Shown here: piece after piece, positions 35,126 to 43,712 of the stretch
Layout of the letters: each line of letters starts with the position of its first letter
Position numbering within the stretch: the stretch's first letter is position 1
Assembly: GCF_000424005.1 (NCBI RefSeq)
Contig: NZ_AUJB01000002.1
Span: 1-64,000, forward strand
Length of the DNA: 64,000 nucleotides
Source: Pseudobutyrivibrio ruminis CF1b
GTDB taxonomy: Bacteria > Bacillota > Clostridia > Lachnospirales > Lachnospiraceae
Direction: 5' to 3'
Made by a program: the position numbers and the translations under genes
The notes under the pieces: generated by a model
What the model was told of the DNA's origin: nothing
The model's database searches: none
What the model saw: only the letters and a program-made list of their open reading frames with translations

Positions 35126-35177
35126 ATACTATCATTATGGTGCATATGTATCAATTAGTTTGTGCAAATGTATCACA
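35126..35177 (-). promoter_or_regulatory. Promoter and operators of the surface GH32 operon
   Basis: Minus strand: -35 TTGATA (35149-35154), 17-base spacer, -10 TAGTAT (35126-35131). Operator-like GGTGCATATGTATCAA (35139-35154) overlaps the -35 box, and TGTGCAAATGTATCACA (35161-35177) lies just upstream. Both resemble the motif near the first LacI gene. Confidence 0.65.
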
Positions 35178-35245
35178 TTTTTGTAGAAACCATTGATTTT
35201 TCAAGGTTTGATTTTGTATAAAATGCACACTAGTATTTTTCAGAA

Positions 35246-35282
35246 TGGTGCATTTGACACATTTTTGATATTCCTGTACTAT
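35246..35282 (+). promoter_or_regulatory. Promoter and operator of the second LacI gene
   Basis: -35 TTGACA (35254-35259), 17-base spacer, -10 TACTAT (35277-35282). Operator-like TGGTGCATTTGACACA (35246-35261) overlaps the -35 box, suggesting autorepression. Confidence 0.65.
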
Positions 35283-35313
35283 AAATGTAACTAAAAATAC
35301 TTAGGAGAATATA

Positions 35314-36360
35314 ATGAGTAACCGTGTTACCCTTCAGGAAATTGCAGATTCACTTGGACTATCAAGAAATACTGTTTCAAGAGCTTTAAATAACACAGGC
35401 AATGTATCTGCCAACACCAGAAATAAAATCTGCCAGGCCGCACTTGCTATGGGCTACAAGCAGTTTGTATCAGCCGATTCAATTGCACCACTTTCAGAAT
35501 CACCAAGCCTTACACCTGGTGCCAAATCTGAAATTGCTTTATTCACACAGGCATTTCCAGGTAATTCCCATTCTGGAACAAAAATGCTAGAAGCCTTCCA
35601 TCACAAAATTGATGCATTAGGCTACAAGCTTTCTATAAACATAATTCGTGATTACGAAATAAGTAATCTATGCTTCCCAGCAAATATAAATTTAGAAAAC
35701 ATCGCAGGCATAATCTGTATGGAATTATTTTCAACTGAATACAGTGAGTTTCTATGCAAACAGGGTATTCCACTTCTTTTTGTAGATACGCCTATCGTGC
35801 AAAAATGTTCTATAGATGCAGATGTTTTGCTGATGGAAAATCTTTCAAGTGTATACCATATGTTGGATTCCTTGGTGGAAACAGGCAACAAAAAAATATC
35901 CTTTGTAGGTGATCGTTTCCACTGCCAGTCCTTCTACGAAAGATGGCAGGCCTATGTTTCTGTCCTTGCAGACAGAGGACTTACATTAGATACTGATTGT
36001 TGCATTCTTGCCGAAGACAGCGCACCATATTCTGATGCCAACTGGCTAAGCGAACAGATTGCAGCCCTGCCTTCTATGCCAGATTTATTTTTCTGTGCAA
36101 ACGATTTCCTTGCTATGTCAGTGCTTAAGGCACTTCGTTTACTTGGTAAAAATGTTCCAGAGGAAGTTCGTATATGCGGATTTGATGATGCACCAGAGTC
36201 CACTCTTACAGAGCCTAGTCTTACCACTGTAAAAATCCACAGCAGTTCTATGGGCTATACTGCTGCAGAGCTACTACTTTCACGTATTGCTAATCCACAT
36301 ATTCCTTTTAAGAAAACATATATCGAAACTGATATTATTTACAGGGATTCATCTAGATAA
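35314..36360 (+). CDS. LacI-family regulator of the surface fructan locus
   Basis: A 348-residue repressor with N-terminal HTH (VTLQEIADSLGLSRNTVSRA) and a periplasmic-binding-like sensor. Its first 60 residues closely match the LacI gene at 19253, including the recognition helix SRNTVS, so both may read the same operators. Divergent from the surface GH32 operon. AGGAG lies 7 bases before the ATG. Confidence 0.9.
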   Translation: MSNRVTLQEIADSLGLSRNTVSRALNNTGNVSANTRNKICQAALAMGYKQFVSADSIAPLSESPSLTPGAKSEIALFTQAFPGNSHSGTKMLEAFHHKIDALGYKLSINIIRDYEISNLCFPANINLENIAGIICMELFSTEYSEFLCKQGIPLLFVDTPIVQKCSIDADVLLMENLSSVYHMLDSLVETGNKKISFVGDRFHCQSFYERWQAYVSVLADRGLTLDTDCCILAEDSAPYSDANWLSEQIAALPSMPDLFFCANDFLAMSVLKALRLLGKNVPEEVRICGFDDAPESTLTEPSLTTVKIHSSSMGYTAAELLLSRIANPHIPFKKTYIETDIIYRDSSR

Positions 36361-36445
36361 TTATGTGATACAATGGAAGAACTGTTTTTTGTAGTCTGGT
36401 TTTCTACCGACTCACAAAAACTTAATGATAATAGGAGCTTTACTT

Positions 36446-37306
36446 ATGTTTGATTCAATAGAAGATATTTGCAAAATTGAAGAGGAATCTCATATTCCTT
36501 TTTGGAAAATAGTTCAGGAGGATGATTGCAAGGAGCGTGCCGTTTCCTTGGAGGAATCTTTTCAGGCTATGAAGGCTATGTACACAGCCATGAAGGAATC
36601 TGCCTTAAACTATGATTCGCATATACGAAGTAACAGTGGACTCGTAGGAGGCGAAGCTGGACTTCTTAGAAAATATTTAGATGAAGGTCAGCCTTTAGTT
36701 GGAGAATTCACAGGGCGTGTTATGGAGCTTGCACTTCGTGTAGCCGAGGGCAATGCCTGTATGAAGCGTATCGTTGCTGCACCAACAGCAGGTTCCTGCG
36801 GTGTTGTTCCTGCAGTTTTTATAGCCGCACAGGAAAAGCTTGGCCTATCAGATGAAAAAATGACCGAAGCACTTTTTGTTACAGCCGGTGTAGGTGCAGT
36901 CATTGCAAAACGTGCATCCCTTGCAGGTGCAGAAAGCGGCTGTCAGGCCGAAATTGGCTCAGCTTCCGCTATGGCAGCAGCCGGCCTTGTTTATCTAAAG
37001 GGAGGCTCTGGCAGACAATGTGCCAACGCGGCAGCCCTTGCCCTCAAGAATCTTTTGGGACTTGCCTGCGATCCAGTTGCAGGTCTTGTGGAGGTTCCTT
37101 GTGTAAAAAGAAATGTATGTGGCGCCATGAATGCAGTTACATCTGCAGAGCTTACTATGGCTGGAATCGAAAGCCGCATTCCTGCCGACGAAGTCTTTGA
37201 CGCAATGAGTGCCATCGGAAAAAGCATGAATCCCGACATAAAAGAAACCGGCACAGGTGGCGTAGCCGCCACACCTACCGGTTTAAAAATAGCTAATTCA
37301 ATCTAG
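36446..37306 (+). CDS. sdaAA: L-serine dehydratase, iron-sulfur, alpha subunit
   Basis: Deaminates L-serine to pyruvate with the beta subunit. The start at 36446 (286 residues) is preceded by AGGAG at 8 bases; the frame is open from 36425. Cluster-linked cysteines occur in AGSCGVVP, ESGCQAEIGSA and ACDPVAGLVEVPC. The beta subunit (40520-41179) lies 3.2 kb away on the other strand, with the pantothenate operon between them. Confidence 0.93.
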   Translation: MFDSIEDICKIEEESHIPFWKIVQEDDCKERAVSLEESFQAMKAMYTAMKESALNYDSHIRSNSGLVGGEAGLLRKYLDEGQPLVGEFTGRVMELALRVAEGNACMKRIVAAPTAGSCGVVPAVFIAAQEKLGLSDEKMTEALFVTAGVGAVIAKRASLAGAESGCQAEIGSASAMAAAGLVYLKGGSGRQCANAAALALKNLLGLACDPVAGLVEVPCVKRNVCGAMNAVTSAELTMAGIESRIPADEVFDAMSAIGKSMNPDIKETGTGGVAATPTGLKIANSI

Positions 37307-37314
37307 TATATGAA

Positions 37315-37704
37315 TTACTGCTCACCAAGTTTTCCATGCTTCTCGTAGTTTGTAATGCGAGAAGCTTTATTTTTGTCGTCTACGAAAACAACCTTTGGTT
37401 TGTGCTCCTTGGCTTCAGCGGCGTCTACGCTGCAATAGCACATGATGATTACATGGTCGTTTACTGATACGCAACGAGCTGCTGCACCATTGAGACAAAT
37501 AACACCGCTTCCGCGCTCACCTGCGATTGTGTAAGTCTCAAAACGATTTCCGTTTTCTACATCTACAATCTGTACCATCTCATATTCAAGGATGCCTGCC
37601 GCATCAAGCAAATCCTCGTCAATAGTGATGCTGCCTACGTAGTCAAGCTCTGCCTGTGTTACTGTTGCTCTGTGTATTTTGCCTTTAAGCATTGTTAAAT
37701 TCAT
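37315..37704 (-). CDS. panD: Aspartate 1-decarboxylase PanD
   Basis: Makes beta-alanine for pantothenate. The 129-residue proenzyme has the self-cleavage site Gly-Ser in DYVGSIT, which yields the pyruvoyl group, and the KIHRATVT start typical of PanD. Last gene of the pan unit, 16 bases after panC; it converges on sdaAA with only 8 bases between. Confidence 0.95.
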   Translation of the reverse strand: MNLTMLKGKIHRATVTQAELDYVGSITIDEDLLDAAGILEYEMVQIVDVENGNRFETYTIAGERGSGVICLNGAAARCVSVNDHVIIMCYCSVDAAEAKEHKPKVVFVDDKNKASRITNYEKHGKLGEQ

Positions 37705-37720
37705 ATTCTTAATACCTTTC

Positions 37721-38578
37721 TTACTTTACTGCTTCTTCCACGATGAAGTTGTCAATCAAACGTACCTTGTCCCCAAAATAAACAGCTACTGCTGTAAGGA
37801 TAGGACCATCAATCTTATCAACCTTCTGAAGCTCGTTCCAGTCTACGATTTCCACATAATCAACTCTGGCAAGTGGCTCTGATTCGATAATATCTGTAAC
37901 AGCCTTCTTTACCACGTTTGCATCCTTCTCACCTGAGCGAACCATCTCTTCACCTACTGTAAGAGCCTTGTGAAGAACAAGCGCCTTCTCTCTTTCTTCC
38001 TCAGAAAGATATGTGTTACGTGAGCTCTTTGCAAGACCGCTTTCCTCACGGATGATTGGACATCCAACGATTTCGATGTTGAAGTTAAGATCACGAACCA
38101 TACGCTTTACGATTGCAAGCTGCTGAGCATCCTTCTGTCCGAAGTATGCCTTGTCAGCCTCTGTAATATTGAAAAGCTTGCTGACAACAGTACATACTCC
38201 ATTAAAGTGGATAGGACGACTCTTTCCACAAAGCTCTGTTGATAAGGTATCCACACCAACATAAGAATGGAATCCCTCAAGATACATCTCAGATGGTTCT
38301 GGATGGAAAATCAAATCAGTACCAAGACCTTCGCATAATTCACAGTCAGCGTCGAAATCCCTAGGATATGTAGCTAAATCTTCCTTTGGTCCAAACTGTA
38401 TCGGATTTACGAAGTCAGAAACTATTACCTTGTCACACTCCCCACGTGCGCGCTTAATAAGGCTTGCGTGCCCCTCATGTAAATACCCCATTGTAGGAAC
38501 AAGACCAATTGTTAAGCCCTGCTTCTTCCACTCTCTAACATTATCCTTAACTTCCTTAATTGTTGCTGCCTTAATCAT
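37721..38578 (-). CDS. panC: Pantothenate synthetase PanC
   Basis: Joins pantoate and beta-alanine using ATP. The 285-residue protein has the nucleotide-binding [14 protein letters not shown] (HIGH-like) and the SSRNTYLS motif. It follows panB by 2 bases. Confidence 0.96.
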   Translation of the reverse strand: MIKAATIKEVKDNVREWKKQGLTIGLVPTMGYLHEGHASLIKRARGECDKVIVSDFVNPIQFGPKEDLATYPRDFDADCELCEGLGTDLIFHPEPSEMYLEGFHSYVGVDTLSTELCGKSRPIHFNGVCTVVSKLFNITEADKAYFGQKDAQQLAIVKRMVRDLNFNIEIVGCPIIREESGLAKSSRNTYLSEEEREKALVLHKALTVGEEMVRSGEKDANVVKKAVTDIIESEPLARVDYVEIVDWNELQKVDKIDGPILTAVAVYFGDKVRLIDNFIVEEAVK

Positions 38579-38580
38579 AA

Positions 38581-39465
38581 TTATGCCTTTACCCTTTCAT
38601 CCTCAAGTGTTACTGTAAATTCCTTTGTGGCTGCAGCCTTGCGAACCTCTTCCATAACCTCTGAATCAATCTTGAAATTGTGCTCAGCTGATGGGAACGC
38701 CTTAGACTTAACCTCTGAATCATACTCCTTGAAAGCACGCTTCATTTCCTCACCGATATTAGCAAAATGCTTTACAAACTTTGGCTTAAATCCTGAGAAC
38801 ATTCCAAGCATATCCTGATATACAAGAACCTGACCATCACAGCCATTTCCTGCACCAATACCGATTGTAGGAATTGTAAGCTCCTGAGAAATAAGTGTTG
38901 CAAGCTCCTCTGGAACGCACTCAAGAGTAACCATGAATGCACCAGCCTCCTCTACTGCCTTTGCATCCTTAAGAATCTGGATTGCACGCTCTACATTCTT
39001 TCCCTGTACCTTGAAGCCACCAAAGGCGTTGATAGACTGTGGTGTAAGACCGATGTGTGCTACAACAGGAATATCCGCATTTACGATAGCACGAATCTGC
39101 TCACAAACTGATGCACCGCCCTCAAGCTTTACAGCCTGTGCATGGCCTTCCTTAATAAGACGTCCTGCATTTTTTACTGCATCATAAACTGATGTCTGAT
39201 AAGACATGAATGGCATATCTGCCACAAGAAATGTATCCTTAAGACCTCTTGAAACCGAAGCACAGTGATGAATAATATCATCAACTGTAACTGGAAGAGT
39301 GTCACTATATCCCATCATTGTCATTCCAAGGGAATCGCCGATAAGAATGGCATTAATACCTGATTCCTCCATAAGACATGCTGTTGAGTAATCATAACAG
39401 GTAAGCATGCTTATTTTTTCTCCGTCTTTCTTCATCTGCTGAAGAGTTGTTACTGTGTTTTTCAT
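38581..39465 (-). CDS. panB: Ketopantoate hydroxymethyltransferase PanB
   Basis: Adds the methylene-THF carbon to 2-ketoisovalerate. The start at 39465 (294 residues) has TAGGAG upstream; the frame is open to 39546 across the preceding gene. Family marks include [17 protein letters not shown] and the VKLEGG segment. It follows the PanG-like reductase by 7 bases. Confidence 0.95.
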   Translation of the reverse strand: MKNTVTTLQQMKKDGEKISMLTCYDYSTACLMEESGINAILIGDSLGMTMMGYSDTLPVTVDDIIHHCASVSRGLKDTFLVADMPFMSYQTSVYDAVKNAGRLIKEGHAQAVKLEGGASVCEQIRAIVNADIPVVAHIGLTPQSINAFGGFKVQGKNVERAIQILKDAKAVEEAGAFMVTLECVPEELATLISQELTIPTIGIGAGNGCDGQVLVYQDMLGMFSGFKPKFVKHFANIGEEMKRAFKEYDSEVKSKAFPSAEHNFKIDSEVMEEVRKAAATKEFTVTLEDERVKA

Positions 39466-39472
39466 TATTCTC

Positions 39473-40324
39473 CTAATCCTCCTGATTTTTAAGAAGAAGC
39501 TCCAATTCACTATAATCTGTTTCTGGATGCTTTTGCTTTGCCACATCTAAAGTCTTTAAAGACAGCGTTTTATAAACCTGCCTGTCGATTCTATCAAAGG
39601 TATTAAGATGATTTCCCACTGTCCTCACATCGTTTCGCTCGATAGGACCAGTTAATGCATCTTTTGTTCCAACCTTTAGAACCTTGTTTACGTTACCTGT
39701 CAAAAGTGGCGCAATAGCATCACTTAATAGTTCTTCTGAAAATCCGCATATGCGTAATTCATCCTCTGCCGCCTGTATAAGTGCAACCACAAGGTTTGAG
39801 CACATAACCGCTGCGCCATGGTAACGTGTTTTCACATCAGCATTTATTACTGAATATTTAAGACCACTTCCTTCTAAAAGTGACTTAATATCAGCGATGT
39901 GGGCTGCATCTCCTTCAATTGTAAATAATGCTTTTGGAAGCTCCTGGTATGATCTGTATCTATCTGATACAGCCAGTAGTGGATGGACCGAGAAACCGTA
40001 TGCGCCAGTCTCTTCAATATCCTTAAAGATGTTCGAAGATAAAGAACCGCTGCAATGACATATCATTTTTCCAGCAATAGACATGTGTTTTATGCTATCC
40101 CAAACTGTTGAAATAGAATCGTCTGGAACAGTGATAAACACCGTATCACATTCTTCAATTAATGTCTCTAAATTCTGAAAATGTTTTGATTTGGTAAAAT
40201 CCGCTGCACTTTCCGCGGATGAAGACGTGCGGCTGTAATAGCCTGCAAGATTGTGCTGTGTTGTTTCAAAAAGCATGCCAAGAGAACAGCCTACTTTTCC
40301 AGCACCTACAAATCCAACCTTCAT
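39473..40324 (-). CDS. Rossmann/DUF2520 reductase, PanG-type ketopantoate reductase candidate
   Basis: A 283-residue protein with the N-terminal dinucleotide motif [13 protein letters not shown] and a DUF2520-type helical C-terminal domain ([29 protein letters not shown]). The start at 40324 has GGAGG at 8 bases. First in panG-like-B-C-D. No classical panE is present, and PanG is, as I recall, a ketopantoate reductase of this domain type in other bacteria. The role is thus an inference from family memory and context. Confidence 0.75.
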   Translation of the reverse strand: MKVGFVGAGKVGCSLGMLFETTQHNLAGYYSRTSSSAESAADFTKSKHFQNLETLIEECDTVFITVPDDSISTVWDSIKHMSIAGKMICHCSGSLSSNIFKDIEETGAYGFSVHPLLAVSDRYRSYQELPKALFTIEGDAAHIADIKSLLEGSGLKYSVINADVKTRYHGAAVMCSNLVVALIQAAEDELRICGFSEELLSDAIAPLLTGNVNKVLKVGTKDALTGPIERNDVRTVGNHLNTFDRIDRQVYKTLSLKTLDVAKQKHPETDYSELELLLKNQED

Positions 40325-40484
40325 GGGCAACACCTCCTTATTTATCCGGGGGTGATACAGTCTCGTTCAAAATGATACGAGCATGCCATCGGGCGCACCT
40401 TTTTTAAATTTAGAAGCTAAAAGGTATAGTTTCTTTCGAATACCATCCGAAGGACACTATAGCATTTGTGTGGTGCAAAGTAAA

Positions 40485-40516
40485 TAGTCCCAACCACAAA
40501 AATGTAGCTGGGACTG
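40485..40516 (-). terminator. Hairpin after sdaAB
   Basis: AGTCCCA (40486-40492) pairs with TGGGACT (40509-40515), with flanking complementarity. It lies just past the sdaAB stop. The T-run is poor. The rest of 40325-40519, the panG-like leader, holds nothing certain. Confidence 0.5.
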
Positions 40517-40519
40517 TAA

Positions 40520-41179
40520 TTACTTTGGTGAATAATACGAAACTTTCATTATACCTTCTTGGGCCTCAAGCTCCTGTCTTGTTTCCACTGGGACCTCATC
40601 ATCGCATTCGATTACCATGACAGCCTCGCCTCCACGATTTTTTCTGTGAAGCTGCATTGTAGCGATATTGATTCCCTGTTTTCCAAGAAGGCTTGTAACC
40701 TCAGTAATGTAGCCTGGTAGATCAATATTATGGACGATAAGGGTAGGGCTTTCACCTGAGAAGCTGACATCCACGCCATCCAGCTGACAAACCTCGATTC
40801 GTCCACCACCCAGGGATGCAGCAATTACCTCTACCACTGGCCCGCTAGCGCCCTGCATAACTATCTTGGCTGAATTAGGATGGGCATCACCTAAATCGAT
40901 TGTACTAATAGTAAAATCAAGACCATATTCCTTTGCCAGTTCAAAGCTGTCAGGAATGCGAATGTCATCTACATCCATTCCTATAAGCCCAGCAACCAGT
41001 GCTTTATCAGTACCGTGGCCTTTTCCTGTCTTAGCAAAAGAACCATGCAAATAAATCTCTGCCTTATCTATTTTTTCTCCCATAAGCTTGTGGCACACGT
41101 TGCCGATTTTGGCTGCACCTGCTGTATGAGAGCTGGATGGTCCTACCATAACTGGACCTATAATATCAAATAGATTCAT
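40520..41179 (-). CDS. sdaAB: L-serine dehydratase, iron-sulfur, beta subunit
   Basis: Partner of SdaAA. The 219-residue protein begins with the family motif MVGPSSSHTAGA and ends with an ACT domain (about 145-215; PTLIVHNIDLPGYI) that may sense serine. It is on the minus strand with its own end hairpin, so it is not cotranscribed with sdaAA. Confidence 0.94.
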   Translation of the reverse strand: MNLFDIIGPVMVGPSSSHTAGAAKIGNVCHKLMGEKIDKAEIYLHGSFAKTGKGHGTDKALVAGLIGMDVDDIRIPDSFELAKEYGLDFTISTIDLGDAHPNSAKIVMQGASGPVVEVIAASLGGGRIEVCQLDGVDVSFSGESPTLIVHNIDLPGYITEVTSLLGKQGINIATMQLHRKNRGGEAVMVIECDDEVPVETRQELEAQEGIMKVSYYSPK

Positions 41180-41202
41180 ATATTTAACACCTCATCAGTT
41201 AC

Positions 41203-41232
41203 AAAAAAATGGAGGAGCACTACGCTCCTCCA
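41203..41232 (-). terminator. Terminator after the GH43 gene
   Basis: A perfect 9-bp stem TGGAGGAGC/GCTCCTCCA (41210-41218 with 41224-41232) is followed on the minus strand by seven T residues. Confidence 0.88.
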
Positions 41233-41276
41233 CTCATTATACAATACAAATTACAATAAGTAACTATCCCTTATTT

Positions 41277-43631
41277 TTACTGAACATCAATGCTGATGCT
41301 TCCAACATTGCCTGAGCCGTTAAATCCAAATTCTACGCTTCCGCCATTTGGAATAGATGAGTTCCAATCTACTGGTGTAAGTACATAAGAATCGCCTGAT
41401 TCCTTTACATTTACATTCCAGCTAGAATCCATCTTTACTTCGCTCTTCTTAATCTTAAGTGTCCAACCATTTACAGTTTTTCCTGTATTGTTAGATACCT
41501 TAATGCTTGCTGTATAGCCGCTTCCCCAGCTGTTAACAGTAGCCTTAGCTGTAAGACCACTTTCTGTAGATGGCTGTGGTGCTGGTGTAGGTGTTGTAGT
41601 TGGCTGTGCTGTAGGAGCTGGAGTTGGTGTAGGTGTTGGCTGAGCCTGTGAACCACCATTTACCTTCTCAAACTGCCACTGCTGATTTGGATTTCCATAA
41701 TATGTCCACTGGCATACGTTTGTGCCGTCAGCTGTTTTGTGCTCATAAACATCAATGTACTTTGTACCAGCTGATGTCTTTGTAGCGATTGTGTATACAC
41801 CACTCTTGTTTGTATTCTTTACTACAAACTGTTGTGGGTCGTGTGCATATGCATTGTAAATCTGAAGATTTGCGCCATCCTCATCTTTACCATTTGCAAC
41901 GTCAAGCATGAAATCTCCAAGTCCTGACTTAAGTGAAATGTAACCATTTCCTAAGTTCTGAACATACCACTTCTGTCCATCAACACCTGTACCCTTTGAA
42001 ATACATACATTTGTAGCAGCCTTAGCTGAGTTGCCCTCAACTGTAAGGTACTTCTGTGAAAGTGTATTCTTGAGATAGTACCAACCATCTGCAATGTTTG
42101 CTGTAGTATTTGCATCTACATTCTGTGATGGTGTTGGTGTAGGTGTTGGTGTAGGCTGAGCTTCGCTTCCGCCGTTATCTGTGTTTGCCTTCCATCTATC
42201 AAATGCAAATGAGCCACGGAATACAAAAACGATATCCTTTGCTCCGTTTACATTTCTTACGTTAGCTGTGAAATCCTTGAAGGAACCACTTGTATTTGAA
42301 ACATTAATTGTTCCAAGTAATGTACCAGACTGTGAGCCCTCTCTTACCTCAATGCTTCCATTTCCGCCACTCTGAACAGTAGCTGTGATAGACTTAACAC
42401 CCTTAGAGAACTGTACACCCTTAACCTTTGTGAAATCACCATTGTTAATATCTGTTACCCATGCAGAACCATCGCCATTACCGCGAACCTTGATTCCAGC
42501 CTGTGTAAACATTGTCTCAGCCTGTACCCAGCTATATGGGTCTACTGAAGGGTTCATAGGTACACCTGACATTGTCTCCTTGATTGGCTGAATTCTTCCA
42601 TTTGATACATTAACCCTATCAATCTGAGTTGTTCTGTAACCAAGGTTGCTCATAACCTTATTCTGTACTGTCATTGTATGGTATGCAATGTAGTAGTTCC
42701 CCTTAAACTCAAAAATCTGGTGATGGTTATTACCTGTTGAACCACTGAAGAATTCACCTGGGTTTGCCATGATTTCACCCTGATGTGTGAATGGTCCCAT
42801 TGGGTTAGAGCTTGTCATAACGTGGATTGTAGCATTGCGATATCCGTTGCTGCAATTCCAGTTTGTACAATATGAATAATAATATGTGTTACCAATCTTG
42901 TTAATTCCAGAATCCTCGAAGAGATATGGAGCATCAATCATAGCAGCTGTGCCTGATGTGCTAATCATATCGCCTCCAAGCTTGATAACTCTTGCTGTTC
43001 TTGGGTGAGCAGCCTGTCCTGCTGGAACGCCACCACCAAAGTAAAGATATCCTGTTCCATTGCTATCTACTAAAACTGCTGGATCAAAAAGCCACTCTAC
43101 ATTACAGTTTGGAGTAGACTTTGTGATGAATGCACGTCCCAATGGATCTCTCCATGGACCTGTAGGGCTATCAGCTGTAAGTACGCCGATAGAGCTTGCA
43201 TTGTTTGCAAAGTATAAGAAGAACTTATCTCTGCCATTTATCTTCTTGCAGCAAATTGTTGGAGCCCATGAATTGCTTGCCCATTTTGCTGCGCCGTCGC
43301 GTCCTGCAACGTTAATCTGACCATGGTCAGTCCAGTTAACCATATCTGATGAAGAATAGCAGTTTAACTGGTTAATTTTTCCATATGTATTTTTGCCATG
43401 AGTAGCATCATACTCCTGGCTATCGTTTGTTGTATAAACGTAAATCCTATTGTTGTATACCAAAACTGCTGGATCTGCTCCATAGTTCTGAGTTACAAGA
43501 GGATTATTCTCATTATCTCCTTTAACATAGCTGCCGTTGATTACAGTAGCTGCTTCAGCACTAACCGCTGTACTGAAAAGCATTGTGCCAGTAATCGCAA
43601 GGCAAAAGAACTTCTTAATAAATTTATTCAT
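41277..43631 (-). CDS. Secreted GH43 with CBM6-like, CBM13-like and CBM2 modules
   Basis: A 784-residue secreted enzyme for arabinoxylan side chains or xylo-oligosaccharides. Order: signal peptide (1-27), GH43 propeller (about 45-345) with base Asp53 in GADPAVLV, the second Asp in LFDPAVLVD and acid Glu in YLFEDSG; a CBM6-like module (about 365-490); a ricin-type CBM13-like module (about 510-660); PT linker; CBM2 (about 690-784). The last 274 residues nearly match the GH10 protein upstream. GH43 subfamily not assigned. Confidence 0.9.
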   Translation of the reverse strand: MNKFIKKFFCLAITGTMLFSTAVSAEAATVINGSYVKGDNENNPLVTQNYGADPAVLVYNNRIYVYTTNDSQEYDATHGKNTYGKINQLNCYSSSDMVNWTDHGQINVAGRDGAAKWASNSWAPTICCKKINGRDKFFLYFANNASSIGVLTADSPTGPWRDPLGRAFITKSTPNCNVEWLFDPAVLVDSNGTGYLYFGGGVPAGQAAHPRTARVIKLGGDMISTSGTAAMIDAPYLFEDSGINKIGNTYYYSYCTNWNCSNGYRNATIHVMTSSNPMGPFTHQGEIMANPGEFFSGSTGNNHHQIFEFKGNYYIAYHTMTVQNKVMSNLGYRTTQIDRVNVSNGRIQPIKETMSGVPMNPSVDPYSWVQAETMFTQAGIKVRGNGDGSAWVTDINNGDFTKVKGVQFSKGVKSITATVQSGGNGSIEVREGSQSGTLLGTINVSNTSGSFKDFTANVRNVNGAKDIVFVFRGSFAFDRWKANTDNGGSEAQPTPTPTPTPSQNVDANTTANIADGWYYLKNTLSQKYLTVEGNSAKAATNVCISKGTGVDGQKWYVQNLGNGYISLKSGLGDFMLDVANGKDEDGANLQIYNAYAHDPQQFVVKNTNKSGVYTIATKTSAGTKYIDVYEHKTADGTNVCQWTYYGNPNQQWQFEKVNGGSQAQPTPTPTPAPTAQPTTTPTPAPQPSTESGLTAKATVNSWGSGYTASIKVSNNTGKTVNGWTLKIKKSEVKMDSSWNVNVKESGDSYVLTPVDWNSSIPNGGSVEFGFNGSGNVGSISIDVQ

Positions 43632-43712
43632 ACAATATCCCTCACGATATCACAATTATTTAATAGTTAGTACAAGCAGGGAAGATACTAATTATCTAGT
43701 TACTATTATTTA

